Part shown: positions 34,288 to 44,345 of the stretch, in pieces
Numbering within the stretch: position 1 is the first letter of the stretch
How the letters are laid out: the number at the start of each line of letters is the position of its first letter
NCBI GenBank assembly: GCA_946902875.1
Contig: OX336342.1
Span: 12,207,523 to 12,271,522, forward strand
Reading direction: 5' to 3'
Origin: Nematopogon swammerdamellus
Taxonomy: Eukaryota; Arthropoda; Insecta; Lepidoptera; Adelidae
DNA length: 64,000 nucleotides
Notes under the pieces: model-generated
Database searches by the model: none
What the model saw: the letters and a program-made list of their open reading frames with translations, nothing else
Told to the model about the DNA's origin: nothing
Position numbers and translations under genes: made by a program

Positions 34288-34648
34288 AAAAAAACGGCCA
34301 AGTGCGAGTCGAACTCGCGCACCGAGGGTTCCGTATCGCCATGTCATGGTCAGCGCCACTCACGCCATCTATGGCGTGTTTTATGAAATACTTCATATTA
34401 GTTCAAATTCATGATTGGTTAAAATGCTTCATACTGTTTTCGGTAGATGGCGCGCATACACTTTTTAGTTTCTTGTATGGTGAACCCCGTGAACATTTTT
34501 ACTTTTTCTTATTATTTGTTGTTATATATCGGCCATAATATAACATATTCTCTTAAAATTTCAACGGGTTACCTATTACGGTTCAAGAAATGCAGCCCTC
34601 GGACAGACAGACGGACAGACATATAGACAGACAGACGGACAGACAGAT

Positions 34649-34679
<31 letters not shown>

Positions 34680-34735
34680 TGGCGTAGGCTTAGTAATAGA
34701 GTCGCGTGCGACGGATACGCAACCCTTAAAATTGC
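34288..34735 (+). repeat. GGTTCCG / CGGCCAAGTGCGAGTCG element with CAGA repeat
   Basis: Begins CGGCCAAGTGCGAGTCGAAC, then CACCGAGGGTTCCGTATCGC, GCCATCTATGGCGTG, GGTAGATGGCGCGC, TATATCGGCCATAATA and a long CAGA/CGGA microsatellite (34600-34690). It ends in GGCGTAGGCTTAGTAATAGA and a CGCAACCCTTAAAA variant of the usual GGAACCCTAAAA end. It is opposite in orientation to the 6.2 kb copy. Confidence 0.75.
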
Positions 34736-34916
34736 CAGCAGCGCTATCACATACACCTAGCTAGGTATACTCACTCGTACGCCGTCCTCATTATTTTCTT
34801 GACTAATTGTATTGGCTCTGTACAAATATGTTACTCAAACCTGAGCAAATACCAAATCATTAAAGTAGGTCCATAATATTATGTGCTCACCAATATTTGT
34901 TGCTCCTTTATTTGAT

Positions 34917-35075
34917 CAAAAATGTGTCGTCGTCCCGCCAGGTGGGACGACGACATCAAGTACGTCGGCGGAAGCAGCAGTGGTTCCGTACCGCTGAAGG
35001 CCGGGAGGACTTCGAGGAAAATTTGAGAGGCGTATGTCCAGCAGTGGACGCTTACACGCTGACTGACTGACTGTG
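34917..35075 (+). mobile_element. RTE-like 3' end (plus)
   Basis: CCGCCAGGTGGGACGACGAC encodes the R-W-D-D-D end of RTE proteins. It is followed by CAGTGGTTCCGTACCGCTGA (WFRTAE) and GAGGCGTATGTCCAGCAGTG (EAYVQQW), then a TGACTGACTG tail. It is the same lineage as 26385-26655. Confidence 0.8.
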
Positions 35076-35124
35076 GCTAGATTTATTAATAAAGCAGGCA
35101 CTCTTTATACACTCATCCATCATA

Positions 35125-35212
35125 TCATCAGTCTGTATCGGACCACTGCTGGACGTAGGCCTCTACCAAGGCAGGTCACTACAACCGGGTTTCCGCTCTT
35201 CTCATCCATCCA
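35125..35212 (-). mobile_element. RTE-like 3' end (minus)
   Basis: The plus strand reads ATCATCAGTCTGTATCGGAC, CACTGCTGGACGTAGGCCTC and TTCCGCTCTTCTCATCCATC. It corresponds to the end of the 10451-10864 element. It lies tail-to-tail with the plus copy at 34917, only about 50 bp apart. Confidence 0.75.
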
Positions 35213-35410
35213 CATTTAGGATCTCTACTTTTTATTCCGGGAAATAAATGGGTTCCTTACAGGTACCTAGTCAAAACCATGCATAACCTGTAGTCCATGC
35301 GAATGAAGTCGCGAGCACAGCTAGTTATGTAATATTTTGGGGTCATCCGTATTTGCAACAACAATGACGTCAATTTCAGCAAGACCCATCCTTCGTCCTA
35401 TTACCATCAT

Positions 35411-35430
35411 CCCCCCCCCCCCCCCCCCCC
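35411..35430. repeat. Uninterrupted run of 20 C
   Basis: A C20 run (G20 on the minus strand) directly adjoins the TTTA-rich complement of a SINE A-tail at 35431-35450. Such long homopolymer G/C runs are rare in AT-rich insect DNA. Confidence 0.9.
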
Positions 35431-35570
35431 TTTATTTATTTATTTTTATTATGGAAACTGACACGGTTATCTACATCACCTCCCTTAGTCGTATCCTGAG
35501 TCATAGAGTCATATCCCTTAGTCGCCTTTTACGACATAGGTACACGGGGAGAGATGCAGAGATCCCCTAA
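35431..35570 (-). mobile_element. Chimeric SINE fragment
   Basis: TTATGGAAACTGACACGGTT and CTACATCACC are the SINE 3' end on the minus strand. The sequence then jumps to TCCCTTAGTCGCCTTTTACG and ACACGGGGAGAGATGCAGAG, the alternative head seen at 25448. Most of the body is deleted. A partial repeat of CCTTAGTCG within 35487-35530 suggests slippage. Confidence 0.65.
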
Positions 35571-37504
35571 TTTCAAATATGGATGGCCCCTATATTCATA
35601 AACAAAGAGTGTAAAAGGTCGATATTTTCACTATGAGTGATATCTTTCAAACAACCTTGCATAGTTTTTACTAGGCGTTTCTAATAGGCGCAATATAAGT
35701 GAAAATGAATAATTCTCAGAGTTGAGTTAACTGTCTGTCATAAACTGAGAACTTCACTCCTAAACAACTAAATTTATTATTTATTTCCGACAGCATTGAC
35801 TGATTCACACGTACGAGTAGCTCAAACTTGATCTAAGTGGGTTTTCTTCATTTCCGTGATAGGCCACTTCGTAAGTGTAATCATCATCAATCAACAACGT
35901 GACGACGGAAGAGGGAACAGTGAACCGGTCGCATTTAATGAATTATTACTATATGCTATAAATAATTTCAACACTCCACATTCATACGGCCGATTTAAGT
36001 ATGTTACTTGTTGAAACTGAAACTTTTTCGGAATACGGGTATTAAATGCATTTCATGAATATACCTGTAATGTTTAGATAACAAAATTAAATTTATCGGT
36101 TGACATACATTTTAAGTATTTGTTTGATTTCATAGTAAGTATTTCGATATTTCTGGGACATTGCTAGAAATTATTGATATAACTGCGCTAGTTTTATCAA
36201 AATAGCCTCAAGTATCCCTTCATTCTGCTGTCTGCAATTGAGCTGAAACTCTGAGCTTAAATATATCTGTTGCGAGCATCGAGATATGTATACTTCTTAC
36301 TAGAGAGTGCACTCGATTAGCGCGCCATGTCCTGCCGAGTTGAAGCCAACCAGCCGCAACTGAATTAGTCGATCGTGTCGACGCGCGAAGTCGCTAGACT
36401 CGCCCGGGACACGGTGATCCGAGCAGCTTACCGTGTCCCGCCACCCTTCTTTCTTCCTTCATACGTCGCTTTTTGCGAATTGATTCCTTTGAAACTTTCG
36501 TCGTAGCGTATCCTCCAGTATACTATCTCGATGGTTGAGAGTTTTCTATTTCGAGAAAAATATAGGAAACCGACAATAAATGTGTATAACCTAACATTGA
36601 CGGAGCCGGAAAATTTACCATTTCGTACACTTTGCTGAGGCCAATGAAATTGTACTCGTTTTATTTATCCGACTGCAGCAAATCCAAAAGGAAGAACTAT
36701 TTGAATGATTGAAAACTGGGCTCACCCATGCAATGTGGTTTGAGCACATTTATTCGAACACCGCATAGGTATTGATCTATTCATTTATATCGGCTTTCAA
36801 ATTTGCCTAATAGGCTTACATGGCAAATTGGTTCCCTCGCCTCACGTCACTGCGCTGCGGGGCGGCGCGCGGCGGCGAGGGGGAGCGCGGTGGACGCCAG
36901 GCCGCGCTACGCCGCGCTACGCCGCCGCGCTACGCGGCTGGCTCCAGTTCCATTGGACTGTGAATGAGCATGAGTGAACAAATTTACATAGACAGTACTC
37001 TGAAATTGGAATCTAAAAATTAAATGTAAGGCCTTTGTTTACTTTGGTGAGCTACCTTCGCGAGCTAACTGATTCAACGAAATTATACTAATGACATTGA
37101 AAAGTTCTCCGAGGTGCCTACATACATATCTATCGCAGCTATATGTATACACCTACAAACTGCGTACTGTGTGCTTCATACAGCAAATCTAATGAAGCTC
37201 AACATCAATATTTTCTCACTGTAAAATATTTGTGTTATCTTAGTATGAACCAAAACTTTTCACTTGAATCGATGTGTGAATGATATATCTAAACGGGTAG
37301 GTAGTTTGTATTGGGTGATATTACAAAACAGCGATAGGCGGCCAGCTTCCTCAGGCCGGCCGATCTTAAACTCTGTGGCACAGAATACTTAATAATGGTT
37401 TGGGTCTCTCAACATTAAATTATTATAATTGTAACGTTCTAAAATAATGAACTGAAATTGATACTACGTTTTACTTGCTTTTTAATTGGAGGGGGAGGTG
37501 GAAT
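35571..37504. other. Non-coding stretch with CpG-rich patches
   Basis: No gene is supported. At 36300-36440 a CpG-bearing patch contains GAGTTGAAGCCAACCAGCCG, resembling 9350-9375, and an exact 11-bp inverted repeat CGGGACACGGT / ACCGTGTCCCG (36405-36440). At 36835-36955 a CpG-rich segment contains three CCGCGCTACG units. Either patch could be regulatory DNA of the receptor or of a neighbour, but no transcript structure is visible. Confidence 0.4.
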
Positions 37505-37868
37505 AACGAACTTTTTAGGAAGCCCATTACTAAGCCTACGCCGTCAGTCTGTCCGTCTGTCTATCCGCTGGCTTTATCTTTGGAACTGCAATAGGTAGCC
37601 GGTTGAAATGTTCACACAATATGTATTATTATGGCATATATCCTAACAAAACAAAAACAAAAAATAAAAAAAAGTATAAGTAATATGCAGAAAAACGCCA
37701 TCTACCGAATTATCCAGACAAAATTAGGTATGAACGGTCACCGATAGATGCGTGACACGTGCGAGTGCGACTAAAGTAAAATACCAAATAATAATCAAAA
37801 CCGACAATTTACGTGGTGGTACGGAAAACTCGATGCGCGAGTCCGACTCGCACTTGGCCGTTATTTTT
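37505..37868 (-). repeat. GGTTCCG / CGGCCAAGTGCGAGTCG element
   Basis: On the plus strand ATTACTAAGCCTACGCCGTC, CTGT-type repeats, GCAATAGGTAGCCGGTTGAA, GCCATCTACCGAATTA, TTACGTGGTGGTACGGAAAA and CGAGTCCGACTCGCACTTGG follow in the family order. The copy is moderately diverged. Confidence 0.7.
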
Positions 37869-38104
37869 AGGGAAACCCCGCACCGGAGCGTACAGAGAAA
37901 AGCCTGGAGGTCCGCGGATCTATGTATTTTAGTAATTTGGTAAACATCTCCTTCCACGCACATGTCTGCCTCACGACCTAGTTCGACCCGCGCGTCTGCA
38001 TGTTGACTTATCCGCCACACGCTGCCGCCCCCGCGCCGCCGCGTCGCCGCCGCCGCCACGCCCTATACTATACGAAATCGATTTCTTCTCAGTAGGTAAG
38101 CTTC

Positions 38105-38235
38105 TCAATATTTCCTAACCGTGGTAGTCGGTGTTGTGCTGTGATGTTGTTCTTATAGCACAACACCGATTACTCTGCTCACCCAGATTATCAGGAGACA
38201 GCGTGTGGTATGTATGTATGTACTCGTATGTATGT
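38105..38235 (+). repeat. GATTACTCTGCT repeat, 3' end
   Basis: GGTGTTGTGCTGTGATGTTG, AGCACAACACCGATTACTCT, GACAGCGTGTGGTATGTATG and a GTAT tail. It is similar to the 2572 copy. Confidence 0.6.
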
Positions 38236-38384
38236 AATAACAACAGAATTGGTATTCATAACCTTCCAAAGTTTCGTAAATAGTCGTCACAAACAAACAC
38301 CTCCGCATGACTTGTCCGTCGCAGACAGACTCAGCACCATTTTGTTGTTGACATTGGGCTTTTGAGAACCCATCGGTTCTCTAG

Positions 38385-39025
38385 GCTCATTATAGACGTG
38401 CGATTATTCGCCGTCGGAAAATCGCTCGAGAAAGCTGTTGCAGACCGTCATTCTACACGAGCACGACGACGCTTGACGGCGCAGCCCAGCAGCCTCGCGC
38501 AGAATCAGGCCTCACGCACTCTATGTACTTGCGCGCGCTAACTACCTACCGCCCGACGGGCCGCCGGCGGTCTATTTCAGTGGAAATTCGTCAGCCGCGC
38601 GAAGTATATGTACATAGACGCTGCCCACGCAACTGCGCGCAGCTGCAAAGCAATAACCACTTTACACTCGATCGTTAAGGTGCATTTTCGCACGCAGCGA
38701 AATTGGCGACGTGAAGCAGTAGGCTATTAAAGCCCGAAGGTAGGAACATTTTCTATGGAGTGATTTATCTGTTACGAAGTAACTATTAAGTAATCTGTGG
38801 CAGAATGACGCAATCGTGAGAAATCGCTCGTGTAGATTGAACTAGCGATTTTAACGCTGCATGTTGCGTCGAAATCGCACCCGCCCGTGAATCGCAAGTT
38901 AGTTACAGCTGCGGAAAATCGCCGTAATCTACATAGAATGCATCGTTTACTTGTATGTTAATTTTTGTCTGCCGCGATTCTCGAGCGATTTTCCGACGGC
39001 GAATAATCGCACGTCTAGAATGAGC
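38385..39025. mobile_element. Terminal-inverted-repeat element enclosing CpG-rich sequence
   Basis: Left end 38385-38430 (GCTCATTATAGACGTGCG, ATTATTCGCCGTCGGAAAAT, CGCTCGAGAA) is repeated inverted at the right end (about 38980-39025), with one mismatch (A/C) seen in about 45 bp. A second, inner inverted pair around TCTACACGAGC lies near 38451-38463 and 38833-38845. Between them sits a copy (38519-38799) of the sequence at 39508-39781. No transposase. The outer ends may include the target site; no separate duplication was identified. Confidence 0.8.
38519..38799. repeat. Duplicated CpG-rich block, copy A (inside the TIR element)
   Basis: CTCTATGTACTTGCGCGCGC, CAGCCGCGCGAAGTATA, CAACTGCGCGCAGCTGCAAA, CACTTTACACTCGATCG, CTATTAAAGCCCGAAGGTAG and GAGTGATTTATCTGTTACGA occur in the same order at 39508-39781. 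Copy A has small insertions relative to B. No convincing open frame spans both copies. Confidence 0.9.
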
Positions 39026-39035
39026 CGCCGTTTCT

Positions 39036-39275
39036 TTGTCGCACCGCTAGGGTGTGGAACTGTCTTCCCGCGAGTGTGTTTCCCGAATCCTTTAACCTGG
39101 GTGTCTTCGAACGTCGTATTAACAAGCTAGACATCCTAGCAACAGTCGCTGATCAATATGCTAGCAAATATGCTGGCATGACACCTAACTGAGCGTGATT
39201 TCGCGAGGGGAGATGTTTTTGGCTCTGTCGAATGCACCATTGGTCTCTCGGTTTTATGTTGGTTTACATAAAAAA
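39036..39275 (+). mobile_element. LINE family X, 3' end (plus copy)
   Basis: CCGTTTCTTTGTCGCACCGC, TAGGGTGTGGAACTGTCTTC, CCTTTAACCTGGGTGTCTTC and GAACGTCGTATTAACAAGC match the 18724-18960 copy, ending TTGGTCTCTCGGTTTTATG, TTGGTTTACAT and poly(A). It lies between the TIR element and copy B of the duplicated block. Confidence 0.78.
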
Positions 39276-39507
39276 ATAATAATATATCGACTTTAAATAT
39301 TCTAAGTATAAAACCAAAACTACTAGGTACAAGTAAATACTAAAAATACAGGGAGAGAAAAAACTAAACAAGAATAAAATGTAAGATCTAGCTAGAAATA
39401 TCCGAATTATAATTCATATTTAGCTCGTTTTCCTATTGTGTTACTGTTCCAGCCGGCGGCGGCGGCGCGTCGTCGTCGGCGCGGCGTGCTTCGGGCGGCC
39501 TCGCGCT
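39276..39507. other. Spacer leading into a CpG-rich block
   Basis: AT-rich until 39430, then CpG-dense (GGCGGCGGCGGCGCGTCGTC). No gene recognised. Confidence 0.4.
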
Positions 39508-39781
39508 CTCTATGTACTTGCGCGCGCTAACTACCTGCCCGACGACGGGCCGCGGCGGTCTATTTCAGTGAAAATTCGTCAGCCGCGCGAAGTATACATA
39601 GACGCTCGCCCACGCAACTGCGCGCAGCTGCAAAGCAATAATCACTTTACACTCGATCGTTAAGGTACATTTTCGCACGCAGCGATTGGCGAGGTGAAAC
39701 AGTAGGCTATTAAAGCCCGAAGGTAGGAACATTTTCTATGGAGTGATTTATCTGTTACGAAGTAACTATTAAGTATCTGTG
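39508..39781. repeat. Duplicated CpG-rich block, copy B
   Basis: Partner of 38519-38799 about 1 kb away. It lies in a longer CpG-rich context (39430-39790) outside any inverted repeat, so it is the better candidate for the original. It could be a promoter or 5' exon region, but this is inference from base composition only. Confidence 0.85.
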
Positions 39782-40687
39782 CTTCGGGCGTCAACGCGTG
39801 CGTGTATATGAAGACAAATGGCGTTCAGAATATCTCCAGTTAATTATCCGTTACTACACTAACGTACGAGCACATTTCGAGCTCCCGAATATTGCTCGCC
39901 GCCTTCGATTTGCGGCCGCGTTCGACGACGTGTGATAAAGTGCTAATGGGATAATTTATTTGACCTCGCCTCCTTAGCGCCAAACTGAGCTAGAACCTAT
40001 CTTAGAAACGTACGCCAACCGGCTCCGAGAACAATGTCACATTCGAGACGAATCGTTCAAATATATTATAGTGTAAAATAAATTATTGAGACATTATTGG
40101 AGATATACCGAATTATGAAAGGCGAGCATCTTTTTCTGTCAAATATTTAGGTCCGAAAGGATAAAGCTGCATCACAACTAGGACGTACGCGTCGTACGTA
40201 CCTACCTTTCTGACATTATTTCTCTCTCGCCAAGCACGTTTGTAAGTATCTCACTGGCGCGGGCGGCGGTTTCAAGTGGACCCATTACCCGCGGGATAAT
40301 GGGTACGGATCACGGATAAGCTGACTACATACAATTTGGTATTATTATAAGATTTTGCAAGAGCTTCACTTAATGTTTTGTTTTAAAAAAATTCACAGAT
40401 CTCGTGTCTTCCTCGACCGACCTTCGGGTACATTGAAAATTAATCTGCCAAATGAACTTACTTAATTAAATTTTTTAACATATTAATTATATTTATTCAT
40501 CCAAAAAATTACAAATTAGGTAGTATAGTAAAATTATTAATCTAACTTAGTTTATATAGGTACATATTTATTTATTCACAAAGAATCACTTCGTCCAAAA
40601 ACACAATCATGCTCCAAAACATTTATTCACCGTCACAAAAGTACAACTTCTGAATCAGTGTTATATACGCACCTCCAATAATTTTTT
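39782..40687. other. Non-coding stretch
   Basis: Nothing was recognised beyond a small hairpin at about 40281-40305 (CCCATTACCC against GGGATAATGGG). Confidence 0.4.
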
Positions 40688-40940
40688 TAATGTAGCCCAA
40701 AAAGTAATATCTTTTATTTTTATTTTTTCGATATTTCATTTCGTTTTCGAGATATGTATTTTTTTCTGACCGAAACAAGCCGAAAAACGACCGCATTTTT
40801 CACATTTTTTGGATTTAAAAAAAAGTTTTCAACTTTTAAAATTGTTTTGTTTGCATTTTGTACGTTGACACCCTAATCAGCCGCGTAGTCCCAAAACCCA
40901 CGACACCAGGCCGATGTCGCGCTTTCGCTGAAAATCGGGC
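40688..40940 (-). repeat. Dispersed repeat, copy 2 (partner at 15585-15860)
   Basis: The reverse complement carries GCGCGACATCGGCCTGGTGT, GACTACGCGGCTGATTAGGG, AAAACAATTTTAAAAG, TATCTCGAAAACGA and TTTTTGGGCTACAT in the same order as 15585-15860. It is inverted relative to that copy and about 25 kb away. Confidence 0.6.
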
Positions 40941-41389
40941 CTATACCGAAGCGACAAAAATAAACATTTTGCAAAGAATTTACCTTTGGGCCCCTTCCAA
41001 CAGCTTCGGACATCCCCGACGACGACGTCACCGAATATATATACGACGTCGTCCCTACTACGCCTACGCTACGCTTTCGCTCATCGGCCTCCACTAAATG
41101 CCTAAGAGGAAATTCTAAAAAAATATATTATACAGAGGTATGAGATGGGTAATGTTGACTTTGACTTATCTCCCTCTATCCTTGAAATTAATAATATCTG
41201 AAGTGGAAGTGAAAGGCCGCCGCGAATAATAATCAAAGGAAATTATGACAATCTTACGTGCTTCGCTAGAGTTAGAGCGAAGCGACTCAACGTGGCGCGG
41301 AATTTGTAATTATGTAGGTACATTGCGGATATTAATAACATTATATAGGAGCAAGTGCTTCGTGATATCATTTCATAATATTTATTTAA
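40941..41389. other. Non-coding stretch
   Basis: No gene supported. A short inverted pair GACGACGTC / GACGTCGTC flanks a TATATATA core near 41018-41054. Confidence 0.35.
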
Positions 41390-41705
41390 TTTTATACATA
41401 CACACAACATACATACCACACGCTGTATCCCAACAAACGGGGTAAGCAGAGTAATCGGCCTCGTGCTGCAGGTACTCTTGTAAATTATAGCACAACACCA
41501 ACCACCACGTTTAGCACAGTATTCGGGCAAGATAATTATTAAGGCACGATAGACCCACCTGCTGGCATGCATCGGTGGAAGGACCGTTCCAAGGTGATAG
41601 GTGGGTATCTTGTCGCCCTTTAGCACGACATCTTGTCCTCCTTAGTCGCCTTTTACGACATGCACAGGGAGAGGTGCAGTGGGGCTATTGTTTTTTAGTG
41701 CCGGC
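41390..41705 (-). repeat. GATTACTCTGCT repeat, long copy
   Basis: The minus strand begins near GCCGGCACTAAAAAACAATA, then GCCCCACTGCACCTCTCCCT, GTCGTAAAAGGCGACTAAGG, the ACCGATGCATGCCAGCAGGT region, GTGCTAAACGTGGTGGTTGG, CCGATTACTCTGCTTACCCC and ACAGCGTGTGGTATGTATG. It matches 60325-60610 over about 280 bp. Translation of the two copies looks alike (KRGGWCCAIIYKSTCSTRPI versus KRGGRCCAVIYQNTCNTTPI) only because the DNA is duplicated. Confidence 0.72.
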
Positions 41706-42236
41706 CACACAACACAACGCAACCCGTTTATACTACACTTCCAATAGATGTGCTGATTCTTATCATATCACTAGGAGTGTATTAATAATATACCTAATAC
41801 ACTCCATTAAGGAAAATGTGAGAAAACAAAACTGGGACAAAATTACGACCATACTCACCTCCTTATTTTGCGATAAATCCATATAATATTCTCTGGTTAT
41901 ATCTCTAAATTTATATAATATGCTCTAATTTTTATGTGAAAGTTGACATTCAATTTCAATTAATTTGTGTGAAAACACTCCACATAATATTTAAAACCGC
42001 TGCTGCTGTGATTTAGGCAAATGGTTATTGAGAAAAAACTGAACAAGTTTTATTTTACGGCTTTTAATTCCGAGTTAAAAATGTTTACCTCTTAAGAAGA
42101 TTTTTTTTGCTTTTAATGGAAAGTCGTAGAACAAAATGTGAAAAGTTTTTTTTTAACAATCATTTTCCAAATTACGAATGTATTCGCCAAAAGTAACAGA
42201 AGAAGATGTGAGATTTACATTACATAATTATGTTTG
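41706..42236. other. AT-rich non-coding stretch
   Basis: Nothing recognised. Confidence 0.4.
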
Positions 42237-42590
42237 TCAGCCTCGGTAGCTCAGTGGTGCGGACGGCCGATTTGTACTTGGGTGGGTGAGCGCTCGGCCG
42301 TTGGAGGCTGACCGTGGCTGTCGTTCGGATTCCACGTAAAACTGTAAGTCCCTTCCCTTCTTACCTTACTAGGTGGTAGTGTTTATCCCGCCCGGGTTGG
42401 TACCACCGCACTGAATGAAACGTTCGTCGAAACGGCTATGTAAATAGTTCGTGTTTTCCGTCCAGTTCAGTGTAGCCGACATGAAATGAAGGGAAGCACT
42501 GACATGGCACCTAGTTCACCGGGTGTTATGGGCTGACATCACGGAAGTTGTAGGTGATGTAGTCAACCGTGTCAGTTTCCATTAAAAAAA
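42237..42590 (+). mobile_element. tRNA/5S-headed SINE (copy 3)
   Basis: TCAGCCTCGGTAGCTCAGTG, a shortened 5S-like part (GTACTTGGGTGGGTGAGCGC), GTTGGAGGCTGACCG, TTCGGATTCCACG, the shared body, and GTGTCAGTTTCCAT followed by A-rich sequence. Relative to 4901-5286 the 5S A-box part is deleted, so this copy keeps the tRNA A-box and the 5S C-box only. Confidence 0.85.
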
Positions 42591-43176
42591 CAAACAATAA
42601 AAGTACAATTCCGTGTACATTTCATTTTTATAAGTCACGGTGAGGTCCAGAGAGATGGGTGATGCTGGAAAGACCGGTGGGGACTAGGAAAGATTGCCGC
42701 GATCGAGAAAAGACAGTACATGCTGGAGAGGCAGACAGGCGTATGACCTAGCAAGCGGTGCCAGGAATCAATATACATAATAATATGTATGCTCATCTGG
42801 TACCTATATAATATGTGCTGACAAAAAAAGTTTTCAAATACCCCTGAAGCCGCCCCGGCTAACGGTTCTAATTAGCCAAAACCCTTAAATTTGCCAAATT
42901 AATCCTAACCAACTTACGAGGAGGGACAGAAGTGCTAAGTTTAATTTATTTGCGAGTACATCTTCAAAGGCAAATTGTATTCACAGCCCGAAGAAAAACT
43001 TCTGGTTTTATGACTTTGAAGAGAAATAGACTTAGGAAGAAGTTAGTCTGAAGAGTGCGGCCTTCATAAATTAAATCAACTCAAAACTTAAATTAAAGAT
43101 AATTCCATAATGCTAAAACATTGTAAATATGGAAAGAATCTGAAAAAACAGAGACAAAAAACATATTTCGAAAAGT
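42591..43176. other. Non-coding stretch
   Basis: Nothing is recognised except GAGGCAGACAGGCGTATGAC near 42726, possibly a very degraded RTE end. Confidence 0.35.
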
Positions 43177-43536
43177 AGGCCAGTGGTGCGTTCGTTCGAC
43201 CGTCGTTCGTGATCACAAGTACACCTGGGCTATGTCAGAACTTGAATAGGTGATCGCTCAACCGTTGGAGGCTGACCGTGGTTCGGATTCCACGTAAAAC
43301 TATAGGTCCCTTCCCTTCTTACCTCACTATGTGGCAGGGTTTAACCCGCCCGGGTTGGTACCATTGAATGAAAGGTCGCTCGAAACGGCTATGTAGGTAA
43401 ATAGTTGGTGTTTGGTGTGCGTGTGTTAGGACCAAAGGAAAATACTGACACGGAACCTAGCCCAATTCACAAAGGTGTTATGGGCTGACATCACGGATGT
43501 TGTAGGTGATGTAGCCAACCGTGTCAGTTTCCATAA
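43177..43536 (+). mobile_element. tRNA/5S-headed SINE (copy 4), diverged head
   Basis: GCCAGTGGTGCGTTCGTTCG, a disrupted 5S-like part, CAACCGTTGGAGGCTGACCG, GTGGTTCGGATTCCACG, the body with GGGTTTAACCCGCCCGGGTT, and GTAGCCAACCGTGTCAGTTT with CCATAA. It is about 590 bp downstream of copy 3 in the same orientation. Confidence 0.8.
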
Positions 43537-44084
43537 TTTGTTTAAGCTAATTACAAGAAAATCCAGCTTTTTACATTATTATTACTGGTTATAAATGATG
43601 ATTTTGAAACTGGTATACAAAAGGGGCAGATCAGATTGTTTATTTACGAGCTAGCCGGTCACCTCCCATTTGCCTAAAGCACAGAAGAGAGATATAGGGC
43701 TTGTGCGTGTGAGTTTAGTTGATCTATAGATACGCAAGAAGATGCGTATTTAGCTTGAGCCCGCTTTGAACGATAGGGTTGGTAAACGCAGAGTACGGGT
43801 GGAATGAGCGAGCGAGAGATGAACAGCGGGCGAACGCCGCGACACCGCATCGCTTGCTAAACGAAAGAACAATAAATGCTAGCTAGCAGCAGCCCGTGCG
43901 ACGAGTCACCTCCCGTGAGTTAGCAGTGTTGCAAAAGTTACCGATTTTTCGGTAGATCTACCTATTTCGTTCATGTTTTACCGAAATACCGATTTGAGGT
44001 CATAACCTACCGATATTTGTTAAATAAATTTAAATACTAAAAATAATACTACTTGTCTAAGTAAGTAATCAGAACTCGCACCGT
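43537..44084. other. Non-coding stretch
   Basis: A moderately CpG-rich patch at 43780-43925 (GAGCGAGCGAGAGATGAACA, GCGAACGCCGCGACACCGCA) has no recognisable frame. Confidence 0.35.
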
Positions 44085-44345
44085 GTAAAGATTTTCACAG
44101 AATATGTGTTATTATGTCCGATATAAAAACAAATAATAAAAATAACAAACAGGAAAAAATTCACAGGGGTCCCCATAGAATAAACTAAAAAGTGTATGCG
44201 CGCCATCTACCAACAGTATGAAGCATTTTAACTAATCATGAATATGAAGCATTTCATAATACACGCTATAGATGGCGCGAGTGGCGCTGACGGTGGCGAT
44301 ACGGAACTCTCAGTGCTCGAGTTCGACTCGCACTTGGCCGGTTTT
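44085..44345 (-). repeat. GGTTCCG element, partial
   Basis: AGATTTTCACAGAATATGTG, TAAAAAGTGTATGCGCGCCA, CACGCTATAGATGGCGCGAG, GGAACTCTCAGTGCTCGAGT and TCGACTCGCACTTGGCCGG match the family. The CTGT-repeat side is missing. Confidence 0.7.

Noticed and set aside
41243..41626. 127-residue minus-strand frame with Cys and aromatic residues
   Set aside because: It lies in a dispersed repeat also present at 60239-60442, where the frame is broken differently.
42237..42330. Functional tRNA or 5S rRNA gene
   Set aside because: The A-box and C-box are SINE head parts; full tRNA or 5S folds are absent and a SINE body and tail follow.
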